Shown here: piece after piece, positions 1-6,874 of the stretch
How the letters are laid out: the number at the start of each line of letters is the position of its first letter
How positions within the stretch are numbered: position 1 is the stretch's first letter
DNA from: Solirubrobacteraceae bacterium
GTDB taxonomy: Bacteria > Actinomycetota > Thermoleophilia > Solirubrobacterales > Solirubrobacteraceae
Reading direction: 5' to 3'
Length of the DNA stretch: 15,039 nt
Assembly: GCA_017882405.1 (NCBI GenBank)
Contig: JADGPO010000008.1
Coordinates: 1 to 15,039 of the forward strand
Translations under genes and position numbers: made by a program
Notes under the pieces: generated by a model
What the model was told of the DNA's origin: nothing
Databases searched by the model: none
The model's input: the letters and a program-made list of their open reading frames with translations, nothing else

Positions 1-9
1 CGAGTGGAC

Positions 10-15
10 TAGGCT
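10..15 (+). promoter_or_regulatory. -10 hexamer of a leaderless promoter for the first gene
   Basis: TAGGCT fits the TANNNT -10 pattern and ends 7 nt before the ATG at 23, so transcription would begin at or next to the start codon. No Shine-Dalgarno sequence lies before that ATG. The -35 region would fall before the window and cannot be checked. The call gains weight because the same spacing recurs at several other genes in the window. Confidence 0.5.
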
Positions 16-22
16 CATCGCC

Positions 23-670
23 ATGAACGACGACTGGCGCCTGCGCATCGACCTGCACGAGCACTCGTTCGCCCACCAGCTGTCGGAGATGCTCGAGGCC
101 GTCGAGAGCGAGCACGAGCTGGAGAGGTCATTCCGCGATCGCGTGGTCGTCTCGGTCGACGGCGCGGAGGTCTTCTGCTACGCCGGAACCCGCGCCCAGG
201 CCGAGGCCGCCGAGCAGCTGATCCGCCAGCTGATCGCCCAGCATGGCTGGGACGCGCAGATCGACCTCGCCCACTGGCACCCGGTGGCCGAGCAGTGGGA
301 GCCCCCGGACGAGCCGCTGCCCGAGTCAGAGACGGACGCCGCCCGCGAGCTCGCCGAGCGCATCGCGGCCGAGCGCGCCGAGTCAGCGCAGCAGGGCTAC
401 CCCGAGTTCGAGGTGCGGATCCAGTGCGGCTCGCGCGCAGAGGCCGGCGAGCTGTCGGACAGGCTCGAGCAGGAGGGGATCCCCAACGTGCACCGCTGGA
501 GCTATGTGCTCGTCGGGGCCACCGACGAGGAGAGCGCCCAGCAGCTGGCCGAGCGCCTGGGCGGCGAAATGCCCGCCGGGGTCCAGATCACCGTGGAGCT
601 CAACCTCCGGGCAGTGTGGGACGAGCGGCCCGGCAATCCGTTCGCCGTGCTCGGCGGACTCGCCGGCTGA
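23..670 (+). CDS. Uncharacterised protein with two similar alpha/beta halves
   Basis: This 215-residue soluble protein has no signal peptide or membrane segment, and I do not recognise its family. The sequence falls into two comparable halves. Residues about 4-85 run strand (RLRIDL), acidic helix, strand (RVVVSVDG), helix (AQAEAAEQLIRQLI), strand (AQIDLAHW). Residues about 128-205 repeat that order, with EVRIQC, a helix, YVLVGA, the helix EESAQQLAERL and the strand VQITVELNL. A Pro/Glu-rich linker at about 88-126 joins them. This looks like a duplicated ferredoxin-like module, which is inference. The ATG at 23 is chosen because a TANNNT hexamer sits 7 nt upstream. It lies upstream of the GH15 gene on the same strand, but a separate promoter candidate in the gap argues against a simple operon. 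No function is assigned. Confidence 0.8.
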   Translation: MNDDWRLRIDLHEHSFAHQLSEMLEAVESEHELERSFRDRVVVSVDGAEVFCYAGTRAQAEAAEQLIRQLIAQHGWDAQIDLAHWHPVAEQWEPPDEPLPESETDAARELAERIAAERAESAQQGYPEFEVRIQCGSRAEAGELSDRLEQEGIPNVHRWSYVLVGATDEESAQQLAERLGGEMPAGVQITVELNLRAVWDERPGNPFAVLGGLAG

Positions 671-766
671 CGCGCGGCGGGCCGCAAGCCACACCAGAAA
701 ACCGGAGATCCGAAGAACGCTGGCAATGGCGCCGCAGTCCTGCGCGCTGAGAGGTTTCCACCTAAG

Positions 767-796
767 TTGGCTTTTCTTACCTGCGGGCGCGATACT
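767..796 (+). promoter_or_regulatory. Sigma-70-like promoter before the GH15 gene
   Basis: TTGGCT (767-772) and GATACT (791-796) are separated by 18 bp and each matches its consensus hexamer at four of six positions. They lie in a stretch visibly richer in A/T than its surroundings. Transcription would begin near 803, right at the in-frame TTG at 804. The rest of the gap 671-803 holds nothing else I can identify. Confidence 0.4.
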
Positions 797-803
797 GACC
801 CGC

Positions 804-2786
804 TTGCGCGAAGCCGCAGCCAACCGTGACGCCGACGCCGACGGGCGTCCCGCTCCCAGATCCGCCCCGGCCGTCCCGGCGCGCGAGCGCGAGCCATCGG
901 CTCGGCTGGGCACCAGCTCGTTCCCGCCGATCGCCGAGTACGCGTTCCTGTCGGACTGCGAGGCCGTGGCGCTGGTTGCTCCCAGCGGGGCGATCGAGTG
1001 GATGTGCCTGCCGCGGGTGGACTCGCCGAGCGTGTTCGGAGCGATGCTGGATCGCGACGCGGGCATGTTCCGCCTGGGCCCCGACGGCGCGACCGTCCCC
1101 GCCGCCCGACGTTATCTGCCGGGCACGATGGTGCTGGAGACCAGCTGGGGCACCGGCAAGGGCTGGATGATCGTCCGCGACGTGCTGCTGATCGGCAACT
1201 GGCATCACCAGAACGACCGCTCGCACACGCACCGGCGCGCCCCCACCGACTACGACGCCGACCACGTGCTGCTGCGCACGGTGCGCTGCGTCAACGGCGA
1301 GGTGCAGCTTCTGCTCGACTGCGAGCCCAAGTTCGACTACGGCCGCGAGCCGGCGCAGTGGCGCTACAGCGGCGACGGCTATCACGAGGGGGTGGCCACC
1401 AGCGCCGACGGGAAGATCGAGCTCAAGCTCACCACGGACCTGATGCTCGGCTTCGAGGGCTCGCGAGCCACCGCCCGCCACATGATGAAGGAGGGCGAGG
1501 TCATCTACTGCGCGCTGTCGTGGTCTGAGCACGCGCCGCCCAAGGACATGGACGAGGCCTACGAGCGGATGGTGTGGACCGCCCACCACTGGCAGCACTG
1601 GCTGGACCGGGGCAACTTCCCCGACCATCCGTGGCGCACGTTCCTGCAGCGCTCGGCACTGACGCTCAAGGGCCTGACCTACGCCCCCAGCGGCGCGCTG
1701 CTGGCCGCTGCCACCACCTCGCTGCCCGAGGCGCCGCAGGGCGAGCGCAACTGGGACTATCGCTACAGCTGGATACGGGACTCCACGTTCATGCTGTGGG
1801 CGCTGCTGTCGCTGGGCTTCGAGTGGGAGGCCAACGACTTCTTCTACTTCATCGCCGACGTGGCCGCCGGCGAGGAGAACGTGCAGGTGATGTACGGCCT
1901 GGACGGCGAGCGCGAGCTGGACGAGCAGGTGCTCGAGCACCTGGAGGGCTACGAACGCGCGCGCCCCGTGCGGATCGGCAACGACGCCTACAAGCAGCAG
2001 CAGCACGACGTGTGGGGCGCCCTGCTGGACTCCGTCTACCTGCACACCCGCTCGCGTGACTCGCTGGACGACCGCGTGTGGAAGATCCTCTCGCACCAGG
2101 TGGAGCAGGCGATCGAGCACTGGCGGGAGCCCGACCGCGGGATCTGGGAGATACGCGGCGAGCCCAAGCACTTCACCTCCTCCAAGATGTTCTGCTGGGT
2201 GGCCTGCGACCGAGGTTCGCGCCTGGCCGAGCTGCGCGAGGACTCAGCGCGGGCCAAACGCTGGCGAAAGGCGGCCGACGAGATCCACGCCGACATCTGC
2301 GAGCACGGTGTCGACGACCGGGGCGTGTTCGTGCAGCACTACGACACCGAGTCACTCGACGCGGCGCTGCTGCTACTGCCGCTGATGCGCTTCCTGCCGG
2401 CCGAGGACGAGCGGGTCCGCGCGACGGTGTTCGCGATCGCCGACGAGCTCACCGACCAGGGACTGGTGCTGCGCTACCGGACTGACGAGACCGACGACGG
2501 GCTGGAGGGCAAGGAGGGGACGTTCCTCATCTGCTCGTTCTGGCTGGTCTCGGCGCTGTGCGAGATCGGCGAGCTGGACCGGGCACGGACGCTGTGCGAG
2601 CGGCTGCTGGGCTACGCCAGCCCGCTCGGCCTATATGCCGAGGAGATCGATCCCGACACCGGCCGCCATCTCGGCAACTTCCCACAGGCGTTCACGCACC
2701 TGGCGCTGATCAACGCGGTGATGCACGTGATCCGCGCCGACGAGCAGGTCGCCGAGCGCCGCTCGCCCTGGGCCGACTGGCGCTGA
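804..2786 (+). CDS. GH15 family glycosidase (glucoamylase or trehalase type)
   Basis: This enzyme belongs to the inverting glycoside hydrolase family GH15, which releases glucose from alpha-glucans; some actinobacterial members act on trehalose. The family N-terminal block is clear (SFPPIAEYAFLSDCEAVALV, then GAIEWMCLPR.DSPSVFGA). The (alpha/alpha)6 catalytic barrel carries the hallmark NWDYRYSWIRDS from about residue 316. GIWEIRGE holds the likely general acid at about E449. EEIDPDTGRHLGNFPQAFTH holds the likely general base at about E613-E614. About 660 residues is a normal length. No signal peptide is evident, so it is probably cytoplasmic. The start is uncertain: no ATG or GTG lies in frame between 726 and the conserved N-terminal block. 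TTG at 804 sits at the predicted transcript start, whereas ATG at 726 would add 26 residues of atypical composition and lie upstream of the promoter. Substrate cannot be decided from sequence. Confidence 0.9.
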   Translation: MREAAANRDADADGRPAPRSAPAVPAREREPSARLGTSSFPPIAEYAFLSDCEAVALVAPSGAIEWMCLPRVDSPSVFGAMLDRDAGMFRLGPDGATVPAARRYLPGTMVLETSWGTGKGWMIVRDVLLIGNWHHQNDRSHTHRRAPTDYDADHVLLRTVRCVNGEVQLLLDCEPKFDYGREPAQWRYSGDGYHEGVATSADGKIELKLTTDLMLGFEGSRATARHMMKEGEVIYCALSWSEHAPPKDMDEAYERMVWTAHHWQHWLDRGNFPDHPWRTFLQRSALTLKGLTYAPSGALLAAATTSLPEAPQGERNWDYRYSWIRDSTFMLWALLSLGFEWEANDFFYFIADVAAGEENVQVMYGLDGERELDEQVLEHLEGYERARPVRIGNDAYKQQQHDVWGALLDSVYLHTRSRDSLDDRVWKILSHQVEQAIEHWREPDRGIWEIRGEPKHFTSSKMFCWVACDRGSRLAELREDSARAKRWRKAADEIHADICEHGVDDRGVFVQHYDTESLDAALLLLPLMRFLPAEDERVRATVFAIADELTDQGLVLRYRTDETDDGLEGKEGTFLICSFWLVSALCEIGELDRARTLCERLLGYASPLGLYAEEIDPDTGRHLGNFPQAFTHLALINAVMHVIRADEQVAERRSPWADWR

Positions 2787-2834
2787 GCGCGGTCAGCCCG
2801 CCGGCCGCGAGCCGACCGGCGCTGAGCGATCAGC
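2782..2834. terminator. Small tandem hairpins between convergent genes
   Basis: Two short inverted repeats flank the gap between the GH15 and P450 genes. The first, at 2782-2797, is GCTGA/TCAGC with a six-base loop. The second, at 2821-2834, is GCTGA/TCAGC closing a GCGA tetraloop. The 11-bp sequence GGCGCTGAGCG is repeated directly at 2779-2789 and 2818-2828. A GCCGG/CCGGC stem lies between them. There is no T-tract, so termination is suggested only by position and structure. Confidence 0.35.
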
Positions 2835-4059
2835 CGTCCGGCTGCAGGCGGACGGGCAGCGTCTTGAGCTGGTTGACGAACCCGGACTCGACCACGGTGG
2901 CCCGCCCCGCCGGCTCCATCCGCGGGTAGCGCCGGAGCGTCTCCTCCAACATCACGTTGAGCTCCAGCCGGGCCAGCGCAGCGCCCAGGCAGAAGTGCCG
3001 GCCGCCGGCGCCGAACGCCTGGTGGTCGGGATTGCGGCCCACGTCAAAGCGGTCCGGATCCTCGTAGCGCGACGCGTCGCGGTTGGAGGACACGTACCAC
3101 ATGACGACCTTCTCGCCTTCGTGGATCGCCTGGCCGGCCAGCTCGGTGTCACGCGTGGCCACGCGGCTGAAGTGCGCGAACGCCGGGAACATGCGCAGTG
3201 ACTCCTCGACGGCGCTGGAGACGAGCGCCGGCTCGGCCAGCAGGGCGGCGCGCTCCGCGGGATGCTCCATCAGGGCCCGCATCCCGCTGCAGTAGGTGGC
3301 CTTCGTGCTGTCGTTGCCGGCGGCCACCAGGAGAAAGAAGCCCATCACGATCTCGTGCTCCTCAAGCTGGTGACCGTCGACCTCGGCGTGCACGAGCACG
3401 CTCGTCAGGTCATCGGTGGGAGACTGCCGGCGCGCGGCGATCATCTCCGAGCAGCGGCGGAAGATCTCCGGGATCTCGGTCTGCATGATCCCCGCCACCC
3501 CCTCGGGATTGAGGTCGGGATCCCCGGCGCCCAGCGCGGTGTTCATCAGCCTCGCCCACACGGCGTCGTCGGCCTCGGGGATTCCCATGAAGCTGCCGAT
3601 CACCCGCGAGGCGATCGGCTGGGCGACGTCGGCGACGAGGTCGCACGTCTTGCGCCCCTCGAGCCGGTCGAGCACGCCGCCGACGATCTGCCGGATAGCC
3701 GGCTCGTGGGCGGCGATCCGCCGCGGCGTGAACCCGGCCTGGAACAGCGACTTGAGGCGGTCGTGCTTGGGCGGGTCCATGCCGATGAACATCGCCTGCA
3801 TGAGCTCGATCGGGAAGACCGCGTTGATCGCCGTGATCCCGCCCCGCTCGGAGCTGTACGTGCGCCAGTCCCGGCTGACGGTGTGGACGTCGTCGGCGCG
3901 GGTGACCGACCAATAGCCGGCCTCCTCGGGGTACTCGGTTGCGTGCGAGGTCCAGTGGATCGGACATTCGCCGCGCAGGCGTCCGAACAGCTCGTGTGGC
4001 GGACCGTCTCGCCAATGCTCGCGCTCGGTGACGAGCACCTGATCGAGGTCAGACCTCAC
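2830..4059 (-). CDS. Cytochrome P450
   Basis: This 409-residue soluble bacterial P450 is a heme monooxygenase that needs ferredoxin and ferredoxin reductase partners, neither of which is in the window. The I-helix oxygen-activation motif AAGNDST is at residues 246-252. The K-helix ExxR is E286-S-L-R289. The heme-binding loop FGAGGRHFCLGAALARLEL places the thiolate ligand at C357. The I-helix style recalls the CYP124/125/142 group that oxidises sterol or lipid side chains, but this is a loose impression and the substrate is unknown. The start is GTG at 4059, the first in-frame start after an upstream stop at 4066-4068. An AGGAGGAG Shine-Dalgarno sequence lies unusually far upstream, with 15 nt between AGGAGG and the GTG. 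The gene has its own promoter, with a palindrome that suggests repressor control. It faces the GH15 gene tail to tail. Confidence 0.95.
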   Translation of the reverse strand: MRSDLDQVLVTEREHWRDGPPHELFGRLRGECPIHWTSHATEYPEEAGYWSVTRADDVHTVSRDWRTYSSERGGITAINAVFPIELMQAMFIGMDPPKHDRLKSLFQAGFTPRRIAAHEPAIRQIVGGVLDRLEGRKTCDLVADVAQPIASRVIGSFMGIPEADDAVWARLMNTALGAGDPDLNPEGVAGIMQTEIPEIFRRCSEMIAARRQSPTDDLTSVLVHAEVDGHQLEEHEIVMGFFLLVAAGNDSTKATYCSGMRALMEHPAERAALLAEPALVSSAVEESLRMFPAFAHFSRVATRDTELAGQAIHEGEKVVMWYVSSNRDASRYEDPDRFDVGRNPDHQAFGAGGRHFCLGAALARLELNVMLEETLRRYPRMEPAGRATVVESGFVNQLKTLPVRLQPDG

Positions 4060-4070
4060 TTGACGTCACC

Positions 4071-4080
4071 CGCTCCTCCT
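4071..4080 (-). promoter_or_regulatory. Strong Shine-Dalgarno sequence before the P450 gene
   Basis: Read on the minus strand, this is AGGAGGAGCG, an almost perfect anti-16S match. Few other genes in the window have a comparable site. Fifteen bases separate AGGAGG from the P450 GTG at 4059, but only five separate it from an out-of-frame GTG at 4069. That GTG opens a six-codon reading frame ending at 4049, which overlaps the P450 start. Confidence 0.5.
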
Positions 4081-4104
4081 GACGTGCTCCGATGACCGGG
4101 GCCG

Positions 4105-4128
4105 ATCATACTGGCTGGCTAGCCAGCC
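4105..4128 (-). promoter_or_regulatory. P450 promoter with palindromic operator in the spacer
   Basis: On the minus strand TATGAT (4110-4105) matches the -10 consensus at five of six positions. Immediately upstream of it, at 4113-4128, lies GGCTGGCTAGCCAGCC, a perfect 16-bp palindrome filling the place of the -35/-10 spacer. No clear -35 hexamer is seen. This position and size suit an operator for a dimeric repressor of the TetR type. The predicted transcript has a leader of about 40 nt that contains the Shine-Dalgarno sequence. The cognate regulator is not identifiable here. Confidence 0.5.
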
Positions 4129-4167
4129 CGGGGACTTTTGCGGATGCTCAGTCCGCGTCGTCGGCGC

Positions 4168-4959
4168 TCAGTCCTCCTTCGACGGAGCCACCGGCGGCGG
4201 GGCCTCGGCCACCGCCACCGGCACTCCCGGCGCCCCCGCGACCGCGTTGGCCGCCCATCGCCGCCGAGCCTCGATCCGCCGCCAGCGCTCCTGCGAGCGA
4301 GTCAGCTTGCGACTGTCTGAGCGATAGCGCCGCCGTGCCCACCACGAGTGCGGCGCTCCCAGCCGGATCGCTCCGGCGAGCGACACGAACGGAACGAAGA
4401 TCCCGACCAGGCCGCTCAGCGGCTTGCCCTTCAGGATGGCCAGCGCTCCCAGCAAGACGTCGGCCACCACCACGACCGCCCAGCTGCCGACCGACGTTCC
4501 GTCGCCCGATAGATCGAACGGCGCGAACCCGAGCACGATCAGCCCGCCGATCAGCGCCGCCACGACGACCGCGTCAAACGACGAGCGGCCCTCCTCGGTC
4601 CAGTAGACGTCGCGCAGGTAGATCCACAGCGCGAACTCGTCGAGGGTGAACCCCGCGCCGATGCCGAACGCGGCGGCCAGGAACTCGCTCCACGGGCTGC
4701 CCGGCTGGGTGGCGAAGTTCACGAAGCCCGACAGCAGCACGAGCACGATTCCCCAGACCAGGTGGTGCAGGTGGAGCCCGCTCTCGGTGGTCACGCTCCC
4801 CGGCCACCAGGCAAAGCGCGGGCTGCGGTTCATCCGCGCGCTGGTGCGGATGAACAGGAACGCCAGCAGGAAGGAGGCGAGCAGCACGAACCCCGCCCGC
4901 TGACCGTGGACATCCAGAAAGCGCGCCGGGACGTCGAGGCGAAACTCGATCGTCGCCAT
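4168..4959 (-). CDS. Conserved integral membrane protein with six predicted helices
   Basis: This 263-residue protein has hydrophobic segments at about 22-38, 66-82, 92-115, 128-146, 159-177 and 182-200. They are followed by a strongly basic cytoplasmic-looking tail (about 208-240) and a Pro/Ala-rich C-terminus. A His-rich motif, GLHLHHLVWG (61-70), opens the second helix, and the third holds the acidic residues of FTLDEFALW (104-112). These polar residues in or near the membrane could bind metal or take part in catalysis, but I do not recognise an enzyme family. The ATG at 4959 is supported by a promoter whose -10 ends 7 nt upstream. The P450 gene lies 108 bp downstream on the same strand, but it has its own promoter, so an operon is not required. 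Confidence 0.85.
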   Translation of the reverse strand: MATIEFRLDVPARFLDVHGQRAGFVLLASFLLAFLFIRTSARMNRSPRFAWWPGSVTTESGLHLHHLVWGIVLVLLSGFVNFATQPGSPWSEFLAAAFGIGAGFTLDEFALWIYLRDVYWTEEGRSSFDAVVVAALIGGLIVLGFAPFDLSGDGTSVGSWAVVVVADVLLGALAILKGKPLSGLVGIFVPFVSLAGAIRLGAPHSWWARRRYRSDSRKLTRSQERWRRIEARRRWAANAVAGAPGVPVAVAEAPPPVAPSKED

Positions 4960-4966
4960 CGCGCAC

Positions 4967-4994
4967 AGCGTAGAGGCGGGCGTGCGAATGTCAT
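4967..4994 (-). promoter_or_regulatory. Leaderless promoter for the six-helix membrane protein gene
   Basis: On the minus strand ATGACA (4994-4989, five of six to TTGACA) and TACGCT (4972-4967) are 16 bp apart. The -10 ends 7 nt before the ATG at 4959, so the transcript would start at the initiation codon. No Shine-Dalgarno sequence is present. Confidence 0.55.
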
Positions 4995-5003
4995 CATCGC
5001 GGC

Positions 5004-5100
5004 GTGGACGAACCGGCCTTCACCCAGCTGCGCCCCGCCGAGGCCGACGACCCTACCGGGAGACGACCGCGACGAAATCGTGATGCTGCTCAGGCTCTGA
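5004..5100 (+). pseudogene. Possible relic of a deleted small gene (GNAT-like ends)
   Basis: A GTG at 5004 opens VDEPAFTQLRPAEADDPT, which resembles the beginning of GNAT-type acetyltransferases (LRPA..AD). After about 17 codons the reading that looks like a protein end continues in another frame: GDDRDEIVMLLRL with a stop at 5098-5100. That end overlaps the convergent MFS gene by 11 bp, as natural gene ends often do. CATCAT (4992-4997) sits 6 nt before the GTG, matching the leaderless layout of neighbouring genes. The simplest reading is a small gene that lost its middle. The motif evidence is slight, and this may be chance. Confidence 0.25.
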
Positions 5101-6874
5101 CGACAGGCGCTCGGGGAGTTGCGGAGGCCGGCGCTTCGCCGCGCGGGCGCTCGGTCGTCTCCGCGCCGATGGGCCTGCCCCCACGCGACCACGACGCCAC
5201 CGCGGCCACCAGGCAGGCGATGATCGCGAACGCGAACGCCTCGTGCAGACCGGTGCGAAACGGCGCCGAGATCAGGTGCGGGAAGAACGAGCGACCGACC
5301 AGCAGGTGCTGCTGGGCTGCGTGCAGGTGCGAGAGGACGTGAGTGCCGACAAGGTGCTGAATCGGGTTGTAGCCCAGGAACGCGGCGAACAGGATCGAGA
5401 CCGGCGGAAGATCGGCGGCGTGCTCGGCGGCCGCCCGCGGGACGCCGTGGGCGGTCAGGCCGCTGAGCATCGTGTGCGGCAGAGACGAGGCCAGGCCGAT
5501 GATCATCAGCGTGAAGAAGATGCCGATCGAGAGCACCTGCGCGGAGTTCTGAAAGGTCTGGTTCATGCCGCCGCCGGCGCCGCGGTCGCCCGGCGGAAGG
5601 CTGTTCATCACCGCGGCGCGGTTGGGCGAGGCGAACATGCCCATCGAGACGCCGTTGAGGAACAGGCACACCGCGAACATGGGATACGGGAAGTCGATCG
5701 GCAGCAGCGTGAGCAGGAAGAAGCTCGCCGCCGCGCCGAGCATGCCGCCGGTGGCGAACCAACGCGCGCCGTAGTGGTCAGACAGGTACCCCGAGGTAGG
5801 TCCGGCCAGCAGCATGCCGATCGTCAGCGGCAGGATGTAGATCCCCGCCCACAGGGGCGTGTCGTTGAAGTTGTAGCCGTGCTGGGGCAGCCAGATCCCC
5901 TGCAGCCAGATGATCAGCATGAACATCAGGCCACCCCGGGCGACGGCTGACAGGAACGTCGACAGCGTGCCGAAGGTGAACGCGCGGATCTTGAACAGCG
6001 GCAGGCGGAACATCGGGTCGGTGACGCGGTTCTCCACCACCGCGAACGCCACCAGGGACAGGACCCCGCAGCCGAGCAGCGCGATCACCTTCGGGCTCCC
6101 CCATCCCGTGGGTGAGCTGCCATAGGGGCGGATCCCGTAGGTGACGGCGACCATGATCAGGATCAGGCCGAGCGCAAAGCTGATGTTGCCGGCCCAGTCA
6201 ATCCGCGCCCGTCGCGGCGTCGACAGCTCGTGCAGCTTGAGGTAGGCCCATACGGTCCCGAACAGCCCGACCGGGACCGAGATCAGGAACACCAGCCGCC
6301 AGTTGATCGGCGCCAGCAGGCCGCCCAGCACGAGGCCCACGAACATGCCGCTGACGCCCACGATGTTGTTGATCCCCAGCGCCATGCCGCGCTGATTGGC
6401 GGGAAACGCGTCGGTGATGATCGCCGCCGAGTTGGCCAACAGGCAGGCGGCCCCGATCCCCTGCACGACGCGGAAGACGATCAGGAAGATCGCGCCGCCG
6501 CGGCCCGTCAGCCAGTCGACGGTGAGCAGCAGCGAGGCGACCGTGTAGATCACGAAGCCCAGGTTGTAGATCCGCACGCGCCCGTACATGTCGCCCAGCC
6601 GGCCGAGGCTGACGATCAGCACGCTGGAGACGACCAGGAAGCCGAGGATCATCCACAGCAGGTAGAAGGAGTTGGCGGGGACGAGCGGGTCGAGCTTGAT
6701 GCCGCGGAAGATGTCGGGCATCGCGATCAGCGTGATCGAGGCGTCCAGCGTGGCCAGCAGCACGCCCAGCGTGCAGTTGGAGAGCGCGATCCACTTGTAG
6801 TTGTCGCCGCGCGGATCCGGGCGCCCGGCGGCGACTGCCTGCGCGGTGGGGGTCGGCTCCGCGCCGGCGCCCAT
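5090..6874 (-). CDS. MFS drug-efflux transporter, DHA2 (EmrB/QacA) type
   Basis: This 594-residue protein is a 14-helix major facilitator of the DHA2 drug:proton antiporter family, expected in the cytoplasmic membrane. The family signatures are LDASITLIAMPDI (43-55, motif D1), GRLGDMYGRVR (91-101, motif A), RVVQGIGAA (135-143, motif B) and GVSGMFVGLVLGGLL (173-187, motif C region). The loop between the last two helices (about 464-545) is long and rich in histidine, with seven between 507 and 544. A hydrophilic tail closes the protein. Its ATG (6874-6872) shares one base with the stop of the preceding transporter (TGATG), so translation is probably coupled and both pumps are made from one transcript. 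Family membership is secure; the substrate cannot be read from sequence. Confidence 0.93.
   Translation of the reverse strand: MGAGAEPTPTAQAVAAGRPDPRGDNYKWIALSNCTLGVLLATLDASITLIAMPDIFRGIKLDPLVPANSFYLLWMILGFLVVSSVLIVSLGRLGDMYGRVRIYNLGFVIYTVASLLLTVDWLTGRGGAIFLIVFRVVQGIGAACLLANSAAIITDAFPANQRGMALGINNIVGVSGMFVGLVLGGLLAPINWRLVFLISVPVGLFGTVWAYLKLHELSTPRRARIDWAGNISFALGLILIMVAVTYGIRPYGSSPTGWGSPKVIALLGCGVLSLVAFAVVENRVTDPMFRLPLFKIRAFTFGTLSTFLSAVARGGLMFMLIIWLQGIWLPQHGYNFNDTPLWAGIYILPLTIGMLLAGPTSGYLSDHYGARWFATGGMLGAAASFFLLTLLPIDFPYPMFAVCLFLNGVSMGMFASPNRAAVMNSLPPGDRGAGGGMNQTFQNSAQVLSIGIFFTLMIIGLASSLPHTMLSGLTAHGVPRAAAEHAADLPPVSILFAAFLGYNPIQHLVGTHVLSHLHAAQQHLLVGRSFFPHLISAPFRTGLHEAFAFAIIACLVAAVASWSRGGRPIGAETTERPRGEAPASATPRAPVVRA

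Noticed and set aside
243..725. Upstream extension of the GH15 reading frame by about 160 codons
   Set aside because: It overlaps the first gene in another frame, is Arg/Ser/Pro-rich as shadow frames in GC-rich DNA are, and lies upstream of the conserved GH15 N-terminus.
777..2171. Long minus-strand frame antisense to the GH15 gene
   Set aside because: A stop-free shadow caused by high GC; repetitive Val/Gly/Arg/His composition without any motif, while the sense strand carries all GH15 signatures.
3262..4095. Plus-strand 277-codon frame antisense to the P450
   Set aside because: It lies opposite a complete P450 with intact heme motifs; composition is that of an antisense shadow.
4140..4174. 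GCGGA/TCCGC hairpin and a GCTCAGTCC direct repeat (20 bp apart) after the six-helix membrane protein gene, considered as its terminator
   Set aside because: On the transcribed strand the hairpin is followed by A residues and not T residues, and the stem is only five pairs; too weak to call.
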